From NCBI GenBank assembly GCA_032158295.1, contig CM063260.1, positions 878,001 to 942,000 of the forward strand: a DNA stretch of 64,000 bases, in the 5' to 3' direction. The notes beneath the pieces were generated by a model that saw only the letters and a program-made list of their open reading frames with translations, searched no databases and had not been told where the DNA came from. How positions within the stretch are numbered: the first letter of the stretch is position 1; the number at the start of each line of letters is the position of its first letter. This document shows positions 61,401 to 64,000 of the stretch, piece after piece. Origin of the DNA: Pycnopodia helianthoides (lineage: Eukaryota > Echinodermata > Asteroidea > Forcipulatida > Asteriidae). Both the position numbers and the translations under genes were made by a program.

Positions 61401-61811
61401 AGACAATGTGCACCTGTTTACACATATAATTGACTTATAGTTTGTCTTGTTCTTATAAACTTTAGCTTTGAGGTTGTTATTCATTTTAATCTATTTATTA
61501 CACATCCAACAGTACAATTAGTGTCAGTTACAGGATGAATAGGAAACAAGAAGAAATGTTCAGTTTTATATTTGTAAATTTACTGTGGTGATACTTTCAT
61601 GATATTTAACAAGATTGGAAAAACATTTTTTGTTTCCGTAGGCTGGTCCTATGGCACACGCGTTGGTGACAATGCAAAGGGCTGGTTCCCTGCAAGGAAC
61701 ACGCAAGAGATAGTGAACGATCATGTGCTGGCACGCAACCTTAAACAACGGCACCGGCTGCTCTCACTCTGCGACCAACATCTACGACACGGAAAGAACA
61801 TGAAAAAGTAA
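31647..61811 (+). CDS. Ephexin-type Rho guanine-nucleotide exchange factor (DH-PH-SH3), multi-exon gene
   Basis: The span covers at least 17 coding exons plus alternative first exons. The product should catalyse GDP/GTP exchange on Rho-family GTPases through its DH domain, with the PH domain aiding membrane or GTPase contact and the C-terminal SH3 acting in autoinhibition or partner binding; these are known properties of ephexins. Seen here: DH with the signature LMLPFQRITRLPLLLE, a PH domain ending in an AEKERWMDAM helix, then SH3 with ELSLDVYDRVDI and GWFP. The order DH-PH-SH3 and the tail resembling the ephexin 'EI..N....RNLK' extension point to the NGEF/ARHGEF5/15/16/19/26 group; I cannot choose the orthologue. 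The long form adds about 1,300 residues of low-complexity, tyrosine- and proline-rich N-terminus. All joins keep phase except two breaks inside the first large exon. Confidence 0.85.
32931..33386 (+). repeat. Four tandem 114-bp coding repeats (38 aa each)
   Basis: Units start at 32931, 33045, 33159 and 33273 with exact 114-bp period. Each encodes GED-S-EKEI-KRESVYTD(V/I)VLPD followed by a T-S/Q-S-(A/G)EPDSPNSTL segment. Copies differ at only a few codons, so amplification was recent or is being homogenised. Each unit carries one tyrosine (codons at 32976, 33090, 33204, 33318). Confidence 0.97.
36480..36800. repeat. Tandem repeat, three copies, related array at 40727
   Basis: Units of about 110-120 bp share GGTCAGACAGTAGGAGGGTTGA, TGTGTACTGTGTA and GCATTCACCACATGATAT. 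A second array of the same unit lies at 40727-41045, with a stray fragment near 52870-52940. Confidence 0.85.
36946..36960 (+). CDS. Candidate 15-nt symmetric microexon
   Basis: A good acceptor (CGTTTTCAG) and donor (GTGAGC) bracket 15 bases that would enter and leave in phase 1, adding DSTPD between the 34482 and 38598 exons without changing frame. A longer version to the next GT at 36995 would break frame with the following exon. Signal-based only. Confidence 0.25.
37028..37167. repeat. 140-bp MITE with CAGGCCTCGA ends
   Basis: It starts CAGGCCTCGATTTTTGCC and ends AAAATTCGAGGCCTGG, near-perfect inverted ends. Within it, TGCCACGGCA and GGGGAAATTGCCGTGCCC give a further inverted match. Confidence 0.75.
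38598..38722 (+). CDS. RhoGEF exon, basic linker
   Basis: Acceptor CATTCAG|GACG, donor GTAGAG|GTACGC, phase 1 in and phase 0 out. It encodes about 42 residues beginning GRQRLAVRRDTNRYSG, rich in Arg and Lys, with no recognised domain. Fit to neighbours on both sides is the main evidence. Confidence 0.85.
38948..40025 (+). CDS. RhoGEF exon, acidic Ser-rich region ending in YxxP repeats
   Basis: Acceptor TTTTCTCACAG|CCT; donor GACG|GTAAGG; phase 0 in, phase 1 out; about 359 codons. The start has two near-identical (PLKD/PSNE)VTSPP segments, then an acidic DDDDEFSSSDDEVYVNVPVP stretch, further tyrosine motifs (DIYSNL, DSYEVVLLP), long Ser/Asp/Glu/Arg runs, and near the end a perfect 33-bp-period tyrosine repeat. 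It is disordered-looking and most like a phosphorylation-controlled docking region. The reading frame is clean across more than 1 kb, unlike the previous large exon. Confidence 0.9.
39839..39985 (+). repeat. 33-bp coding repeat, five tyrosines, four YxxP motifs
   Basis: Tyrosine codons sit at 39845, 39878, 39911, 39944 and 39977, exactly 33 bp apart, in contexts YDRPVS, YGRPVS, YGRPVS, YDRPIS and YISV. The third unit is almost identical to the second at DNA level. Confidence 0.95.
40727..41045. repeat. Tandem repeat, same unit as 36480-36800
   Basis: Three to four units with CCACAGTGGATGGTATT, GGTCAGACAGTAGGAGGGTT and CACCACAT segments. The pair of arrays in two introns suggests spread within the locus. 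Confidence 0.85.
41697..41950. repeat. Diverged GGGCCCAATTTCAT MITE copy
   Basis: It begins GGGCCCAATTTTATGGCACTGC and has internal TTAGCA/TGCTAA words. It is directly abutted by the well-preserved copy at 41954. Confidence 0.55.
41954..42118. repeat. 165-bp MITE with perfect 28-bp terminal inverted repeats
   Basis: Arms 41954-41981 and 42091-42118 are exact reverse complements beginning GGGCCCAATTTCATAGAGC. The interior carries GTAGCTAAGCA, ACCAAACTACCATGTCACATG and GGTATCCTGCTGATTT. This is the best copy of a family with about ten members here (14545, 17560, 29220, 31360, 41697, 44938, 45160, 62205, 62921 and fragments). Confidence 0.95.
42393..42460. repeat. Perfect 34-bp tandem duplication
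   Basis: 42393-42426 and 42427-42460 are identical, beginning CCAGATCAGCAGAGACTGG. Confidence 0.95.
42640..43015 (-). repeat. tRNA-Leu(CAA)-derived SINE
   Basis: Read on the minus strand, a tRNA-Leu-like head (GTCGTGGCCGAGCGGCCAAG, then ACTGGACTCAAGCTCTGG around the anticodon, then GTGTGGGTTGGAG in the T-arm) is followed by a tail toward lower coordinates. The intact A-box and the CTCAAG anticodon loop identify the parent tRNA type. The T-arm lacks the canonical GGTTCGA, so it is not a working tRNA. Confidence 0.65.
43872..43884 (+). CDS. Weak candidate alternative first exon (MRSI)
   Basis: ATG at 43872 (A at -3) gives MRSI and ends in phase 1 at a consensus donor, ATAG|GTAAGT, which would fit the 49032 exon. 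The open frame extends upstream to a stop at 43794-43796 with no other ATG. Only four codons, so it could easily be chance. Confidence 0.2.
43950..44325 (+). repeat. Copy of the AGGGCTCGAA MITE family
   Basis: It shares ACTGGACCGCAGGCCTGAGG, GTCGGGCCAGTAGAC and CAAGCCCTGCGGTCTTGTGG with 16054-16404, and ends AAATTTGAGCCCTG. Confidence 0.75.
44938..45400. repeat. MITE fragments and a 15-bp tandem repeat
   Basis: 44938-45050 is a partial GGGCCCAATTTCAT family copy. At 45144-45218 a 15-bp unit (GGGCCTAACTCCGTA / GGGTCTAACTCCGTA) recurs five times, and 45208-45395 is another diverged family copy closing with CAGCTTTATGGAATTTGG. The 15-bp unit looks derived from the element's own terminus. Confidence 0.75.
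45868..46079 (+). repeat. Dispersed repeat, sister of 24478-24712
   Basis: Same ordered landmarks as the copy at 24478; no coding content. Confidence 0.7.
46745..46830 (-). repeat. tRNA-like sequence with duplicated A-box
   Basis: On the minus strand, TAGCTCAGTTGGTCGAG (a tRNA D-arm with A-box) occurs twice with 20-bp period (46782-46798, 46802-46818), followed by an anticodon-arm-like stretch and GGTTACAGGTTCATATTC where the T-arm should be. The duplication and altered B-box make it a tRNA pseudogene or SINE head. Confidence 0.55.
47352..47470 (+). repeat. tRNA-derived SINE
   Basis: The A-box-like GGTTGGCTCAGTGGTTTC and B-box-like GGTTCGAATCCC are about 40 bases apart, followed by a tail. 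A degenerate relative (GGTTGGCGTAGTGCTATC) is at about 51250. Confidence 0.6.
47830..47943 (+). promoter_or_regulatory. Cluster of four CCAAT boxes: likely internal promoter
   Basis: CCAATCAC occurs at 47830, 47860 and 47901 in the same orientation, and the inverse ATTGG at 47939, with spacings of 30, 41 and 38 bp. Multiple CCAAT boxes at such spacing are typical NF-Y promoter architecture. The cluster lies 320 bp upstream of the candidate first exon at 48263. No clear TATA box is visible. Confidence 0.5.
48263..48299 (+). CDS. Alternative first coding exon giving the ephexin-sized short form
   Basis: ATG at 48263 (A at -3, G at +4) follows an in-frame TAA at 48254 and encodes MGRSRKRYQLIC. 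It ends in phase 1 at the strong donor TGTG|GTAAGG. It fits the 49032 exon exactly (next residues GFSFTWTVN). Summed with the 14 downstream exons, the coding length is 2,256 bases, that is 751 codons plus stop, similar to known ephexins. The upstream CCAAT cluster supports an internal promoter. The basic GRSRKR start could contact membrane or nucleic acid, but that is speculation. Confidence 0.6.
48490..48785 (-). repeat. tRNA-Leu-derived SINE, second copy
   Basis: On the minus strand GGACTCAAGCTCTGGTGTTTCTGAGTG is followed by GTGGGTTCGAGTCCCGGTCG, the anticodon arm and T-arm of a tRNA-Leu-like head. The tail (TTGAGTAAGATACTTGACC.. type) matches the copy at 42640-43015. A third, diverged copy is at about 54170-54440. 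Confidence 0.7.
49032..49104 (+). CDS. RhoGEF exon, first exon shared by long and short forms
   Basis: Acceptor TCTCCAG|GTTTC, donor AAGAG|GTACAG, phase 1 in and phase 2 out. It encodes GFSFTWTVNPNEEGNQQDD and a few more residues. It is the junction at which the long N-terminus and the alternative first exon(s) converge. Confidence 0.85.
49424..49604 (+). CDS. RhoGEF exon, proline-rich segment
   Basis: Acceptor GCTCTGTAG|TGAAG, donor ACCG|GTAAGT, phase 2 in and phase 0 out. It encodes about 61 residues with APPAPVSRALKPPKVPRP, a probable SH3-ligand stretch, then a basic region with RKFKRNSLSHVK, where the serine is a plausible basophilic-kinase site. In the short form this is residues 37-97. 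Confidence 0.9.
49909..50292. repeat. 384-bp MITE with inverted ends, 41 bp from an exon
   Basis: The left end TTTAAAGGCAGGGTATACTT and right end CAAAAGTATCCACTGCCTTT are near-complementary. It ends 41 bp before the exon at 50334, so it abuts the branch-point zone. Half-copies lie at about 900-1110, 6450-6640 and 13700-13930. Confidence 0.85.
50334..50400 (+). CDS. RhoGEF exon
   Basis: Acceptor GATTTCCAG|AGC, donor CAAG|GTAATT, phase 0 in and phase 1 out. It encodes SKEEITEQFCKISRQRSRF and three more residues, a probable short helix with a basic end. Confidence 0.9.
50608..51176 (+). CDS. RhoGEF exon, conserved pre-DH segment
   Basis: Acceptor TTTTTCAG|AGCCC, donor GAG|GTCCGT, phase 1 in and phase 0 out; about 190 residues. 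The start, EPLFQLYQEDARSRDSY, resembles the pre-DH helix with a conserved LYQ found in ephexins, whose tyrosine region is known to control autoinhibition. Then comes an acidic, tyrosine-rich stretch (EEEIYRYQ, EDIYQTAEPVYEPPGELFYD, NAIYESG) and a Gly/Ser linker, and TPEEKRLQE starts DH helix 1. A higher GC content than its neighbours also marks it as coding. The donor is weak, but the next exon fits in phase. Confidence 0.93.
51493..51662 (+). CDS. RhoGEF exon, start of DH domain (CR1)
   Basis: Acceptor GTTCCCCAG|GCG, donor GAAAA|GTAAGC, phase 0 in and phase 2 out. It encodes ALFEVITSEASYLRSLNLVV, the conserved first DH region that contacts the GTPase switch, including the glutamate of the E-x-x-Y-x-x-x-L pattern. 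It continues through LFSNIRSVRDASEK. Residues 310-366 of the short form. Confidence 0.95.
52674..52829 (+). CDS. RhoGEF exon, middle of DH domain
   Basis: Acceptor TACCAACAG|GTT, donor CTCAA|GTAAGC, phase 2 in and out. It encodes LLLDLEERQQDNIIISDMC and FNSYIVYCANNQYQ, which match the second and third helical segments of DH domains (the 'Y..YC.N...' pattern). Confidence 0.95.
52996..53122 (+). CDS. RhoGEF exon, DH conserved region 3
   Basis: Acceptor GATTTACAG|GAAG, donor CGAG|GTAAAG, phase 2 in and phase 0 out. It encodes LQSFLMLPFQRITRLPLLLE, the most conserved DH helix, which lines the GTPase-binding surface. All hallmark positions (P, Q, R, Y/T, P, L) are standard, so exchange activity is expected. 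Confidence 0.95.
53664..53738 (+). CDS. RhoGEF exon, DH domain
   Basis: Acceptor TTCTTTCAG|GCC, donor AAAG|GTAGGT, both phase 0. It encodes 25 residues, AIRQQAKLDSPLHKTAMDAL and five more, part of a DH helix. Confidence 0.93.
53997..54092 (+). CDS. RhoGEF exon, last DH helix
   Basis: Acceptor TTTGTCAG|ATG, donor TCAAG|GTAGGT, both phase 0. It encodes 32 residues (CNEEAKRMELIEEVTQLANQ core), an amphipathic helix that joins DH to PH. Confidence 0.93.
54491..54651 (+). CDS. RhoGEF exon, PH domain start
   Basis: Acceptor TCTCAACAG|AAAA, donor AAGGG|GTACGC, phase 0 in and phase 2 out. It encodes RGRIHVIKKENKLLNRGKLV and IQVIVFTDKVVICKEKMK, the first strands of a PH domain (the 'hv.LFtD.ll.ck' pattern). 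The exon follows a SINE-derived stretch at about 54170-54440. Confidence 0.95.
55206..55397 (+). CDS. RhoGEF exon, PH domain middle
   Basis: Acceptor TTTCTTACAG|AGAG, donor TCAGA|GTGAGT, phase 2 in and out. It encodes EQLKYEVYDWCPRNLVHIEA and, after a loop, CKHVFIMSFLQNNQKKETEF, strands of the PH domain. Confidence 0.95.
55863..55942 (+). CDS. RhoGEF exon, PH C-terminal helix
   Basis: Acceptor TTCTGATAG|AGC, donor TTGGG|GTAAGC, phase 2 in and phase 1 out. It encodes AEKERWMDAMHPAKRTQDGE and the ETIYESW linker. The tryptophan of the PH C-terminal helix is present. Confidence 0.93.
56095..57385. repeat. About 1.2-kb minisatellite, 17-bp unit, intronic
   Basis: Dozens of copies of AACCCAGTGCTATTATG and variants (AACTCATTGCTATTATG, AACCCATTGCTGTTATG) fill the intron before the SH3 exon. 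They are interrupted at about 56480-56640 by non-repeat sequence with a MITE fragment. Adjacent higher-order blocks repeat, for example the set around 56820-56900 recurs around 56990-57070. It ends about 50 bp from the exon at 57436. Confidence 0.97.
57436..57537 (+). CDS. RhoGEF exon, SH3 domain first half
   Basis: Acceptor CTATTCCAG|ATTG, donor GAAG|GTAAGA, phase 1 in and out. It encodes CKQPYEAQDRDELSLDVYDR, the ALYDY-like and acidic RT-loop part of an SH3 domain. The intron that follows carries a piggyBac transposon. Confidence 0.95.
58040..60407 (+). CDS. piggyBac transposase, two exons (58040-58162, 58719-60407)
   Basis: Exon 1 (41 codons, MASNKRKRLDYSEAS start) joins exon 2 through CAG|GTTAGT and TTTTTTCAG|GAT in phase 0, giving 603 codons. 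The order is an acidic, low-complexity N-terminus, then the DDE_Tnp_1_7-type catalytic domain with aspartates at about residues 266 (SVDEAMIQF), 344 (YADNFF), 449 and 452 (GGVDHNDQF), close to the positions in the moth enzyme, then a C-terminal Cys/His cluster (CKAC...C...CSLCQVYLC...CFHEFH) like the piggyBac zinc domain that binds element ends. No stop or frameshift interrupts it. An AATAAA follows at 60608. A functional, domesticated or recently active copy are all possible; the intact ends argue for a mobile element. Confidence 0.95.
58163..58718 (+). other. Intron of the transposase gene
   Basis: A 556-bp intron, GT at 58163 and AG at 58717-58718 after a T-rich tract. A CAAAATGGCGGCGCC box (YY1-like) lies at about 58233. 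Nothing else identified. Confidence 0.8.
60740..61095 (+). promoter_or_regulatory. Three perfect DR1 motifs in the piggyBac 3' region
   Basis: AGGTCAAAGGTCA occurs at 60740-60752, 60904-60916 and 61071-61083, about 165 bp apart, each followed within 20 bases by another AGGTCA or GGGTCA. This is the direct-repeat-1 sequence bound by HNF4/RXR/COUP-type nuclear receptors. It may instead be a transposase-binding subterminal repeat. Confidence 0.5.
61642..61811 (+). CDS. RhoGEF terminal exon, SH3 second half and tail
   Basis: Acceptor TTTCCGTAG|GCTGG, phase 1 in; stop TAA at 61809-61811. It encodes GWSYGTRVGDNAKGWFPARN, completing the SH3 domain, then TQEIVNDHVLARNLKQRHRL and a basic tail ending GKNMKK. 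Compared with a typical SH3, the usual NYV after the GWFP turn is absent (NTQ here), and the second Trp of the WW pair is Ser, features I associate with ephexin SH3s. Confidence 0.95.
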
Positions 61812-62475
61812 CACCTTGGCAACTAGAGGTCCCGTGACCAACTCCTTGACCACCGGTTCCCTGCAGCAGTTCCATGGATAAGGCTACACAGAAGGGTCAT
61901 AGTGTTAAAAAGAAAATGACACCAGTTAAGCAAAGCAAAGACAATTTGATAAATGCCTTTTATGGTCACATGACTGACCGTTAGTCACATGATCAACTGT
62001 AAGTCACATGACATAGCATTTTGAACCCCCCCCCCCCAAATACCTCGCAAGAGTTGTGTAGAATATCTTTAAGAAGAGATATGAGGGGGATAAGAAATGT
62101 GGTGTTTGCAAAATTAAACAAAAACTAACTTCCTGACCAAAGCTGTGAGAATATCTTAAAGTTTTTGTACCATAGCATTTCTGCTCATGTTAACATTAGA
62201 GCCGCCAATTTTATAGAGCAGGAAATGTTGCGTAATAATTTTCTGGTTAAGCACAAATGAGAAAGATACCAGTCACAGACAGTACATGTGAAGTGCCAAT
62301 TTTGGCTGGTAACCTTTCTCTGGTAACCATAACTTTGTTGTGCTGAGCTACTTTTGGTACTTGAAGCAACTTATTGGGCCCTGTATTGTATTACTCTTTT
62401 GGTGTCTCAAAGTGAAATGGCTGAATCTTAACACAATACAAACAAAATTCTTAAATAAATGTGTTTACTTGTTTT
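61812..62475 (+). other. Probable 3' UTR with polyadenylation signal
   Basis: Following the stop, AATAAA at 62454-62459 is followed by a GT/T-rich stretch (TGTGTTTACTTGTTTTGTG), a normal cleavage context. A diverged GGGCCC MITE copy occupies about 62205-62400, so it would lie in the mRNA. Another AATAAA is at about 63657. Confidence 0.4.
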
Positions 62476-62920
62476 GTGATTGCAAATGAAAAAAAGGGGA
62501 ATATTTCTGGGGGTTTTCTTTTATAGACAAGCTTGAGCGTGTCAATATACATGTAGGATACTTTTGACACTGGAGTGTTCATGTTCAATCAGCATGCAGT
62601 ATTATCACCCGAAAACTTTCCGTTTTGTGCCCAAAGCTTTGCATATAAATATCAGTGTCACCCAAACAGCCTTAACAACTTGTAAAACATGTGTAGCTTT
62701 ATTTTTCCATGTTTCACTCAATCTTGCAACATTAAATGTGGTTTTTTTTGTGTTTTTTTACCAGTGCAAACTCTGTATTATTTCAGGTTTTCGGCATGAT
62801 GCAATGTGAGACTTGACTTCTCACGGGCAAACTCTTGGTGGCGCTCTTTACTGTTGCAAGTTATTCCAATAATTACGTATTATACGACACTCTAACCTTT
62901 CCTTGCAATTGTAACCAGAG

Positions 62921-63113
62921 CCCAATTTCATAGAGCTGCTTCGGCAGAAAATATTGCTTCACAATTTGCTTCTAAGCGAAAATGAGCAGGATACCAGTCA
63001 CAAATCGTACCTGTGACATGTTATTTAGGCTGGTAACCTTAGACTGTCAAGCATCATTTTTTGTGTGCTTAGCTATATTTTCTGCTCAAGCAGCTCTATG
63101 AAACTGGTGGCCC
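62921..63113. repeat. Copy of the GGGCCCAATTTCAT MITE family
   Basis: It begins GCCCAATTTCATAGAGCTGC and closes GCAGCTCTATGAAACTGG; the interior is standard for the family. Confidence 0.8.
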
Positions 63114-63116
63114 AGG

Positions 63117-63262
63117 GGTCGATTTCACAAAGCACTAAGATTCATCTTAAGATGAGTTATCAGTATTACCATAGTGATTTGTATTGTGACATCACTCTTT
63201 GCTAAGCAACTGCGATGGATTTGCAGTTACGATCAGTCTGAACTCTTTGTGAAATCGAGCCC
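63117..63262. repeat. MITE with TCGATTTCACAAAG ends
   Basis: The left end GGTCGATTTCACAAAG and right end CTTTGTGAAATCGAGCC are inverted repeats of about 16 bp. It is about 145 bp, without coding content. Confidence 0.8.
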
Positions 63263-64000
63263 AGATCTGCATTAATGTGTGTCGTAGGAGCTTTTCCTAC
63301 TCATTTTATACCAAGACCAACCTTTGCAAGTATTCTACTGTATTATATCTGTATATATGTAAACTATTTTTGCGATATTTAACCAGATTATTAACAATTA
63401 TGCCTTGACAGATGAAAGTGTACCGCTAAGCTGTAAGTCGTAAAAACAATTTTTTTTTAAGTAAAAGAGTGCAATGGGCACTTTTAGTGCATATATCTAT
63501 TTATAAAAAAAAACTATATAGTAAGGAAAAGTTATTTATAATTGTCACAAACGTCGATGACCATGCAGAATTCACAAGCAGGATTTGGTGGATTGTGTTG
63601 GACTGTACTTCATAGCCACGGGCATTGTGCTGAGCTTGTGGGCCAAGGCATACTTAATAAAATCAGACAAACTGAAGCCCAGTGTTACATTACAGTCTTG
63701 GTTCTATTTATATTGAATGATACGGTTTTGGACAGTGTTTTAATCGCTACACCATTAAGCGCATCAGAAGCCAATAGGTTGACATGGGTGGCTAAAGGTG
63801 TCAACATTTTTCGCCTCTCACCCAGTGTGGCCGGGTTCGATTTCCGGCTCGGGACATTTATGCGAGTGGAGTTGTGTGTTGGATGAAAAATTGAAGAAAA
63901 AAAAACAGCCAACATGACGGTTGCAAAGGGCAACACTTTATTGCGCTTCCCATCATGAATATTAATTTTCAGGTTACAGTTTCTTTCCTTTAAAAAAAAA
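63263..64000. other. Downstream sequence, no gene seen
   Basis: Non-coding. A CCGGGTTCGATTTCCGG B-box-like string near 63830 suggests another tRNA-derived SINE fragment. The end is A-rich. Confidence 0.35.

Overview
This is a eukaryotic, intron-rich, AT-leaning animal genome segment packed with short inverted-repeat (MITE-like) elements and tRNA-derived SINEs. The repeat style and the protein family suggest a marine invertebrate deuterostome, probably an echinoderm such as a sea star. That assignment is an inference; nothing in the window names the species.

One host gene is supported. It is a plus-strand Rho guanine-nucleotide exchange factor of the ephexin type (DH-PH-SH3, the group containing NGEF and ARHGEF5/15/16/19/26). 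Splice sites and codon phases chain without conflict from a large N-terminal exon (31647-34482) through exons at 38598, 38948, 49032, 49424, 50334, 50608, 51493, 52674, 52996, 53664, 53997, 54491, 55206, 55863 and 57436 to the stop at 61809-61811. The DH domain lies in 51.1-54.1 kb, the PH domain in 54.5-55.9 kb, and the SH3 domain is split between 57.4 and 61.6 kb. Ahead of the catalytic part is a very long, disordered-looking N-terminal region with proline-rich SH3 ligands, four 38-residue repeats each carrying a tyrosine, and an 11-residue YxxP repeat.

Several short ATG-to-donor segments fit as alternative first coding exons, all ending in phase 1: 20721-20850, 25648-25669, 48263-48299 and, weaker, 43872-43884. 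The one at 48263 lies 320 bp downstream of a cluster of four CCAAT boxes and gives a 751-codon protein of ordinary ephexin size. The upstream ones would give a protein of about 2,000-2,130 residues. The large exon has two -1 reading-frame breaks, near 31750-31798 and 32670-32724.

The intron that splits the SH3 domain (57538-61641) holds a complete piggyBac transposon at 57666-61290. It has perfect 14-bp terminal repeats, TTAA on both sides, a two-exon transposase of 603 codons with all catalytic aspartates, and a C-terminal Cys/His domain.

Region by region: 1-20.7 kb is non-coding repeats with no gene I can support. 20.7-31.6 kb is candidate first exons, a large palindrome and a CRE-rich satellite. 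31.6-40 kb is the long N-terminal coding part. 40-48 kb is intronic repeats and SINEs. 47.8-62.5 kb is the internal promoter, the catalytic exons, a 17-bp minisatellite, the piggyBac element and the 3' end. 62.5-64 kb is repeats. There are no rRNA genes, no convincing functional tRNA genes and no CRISPR arrays.
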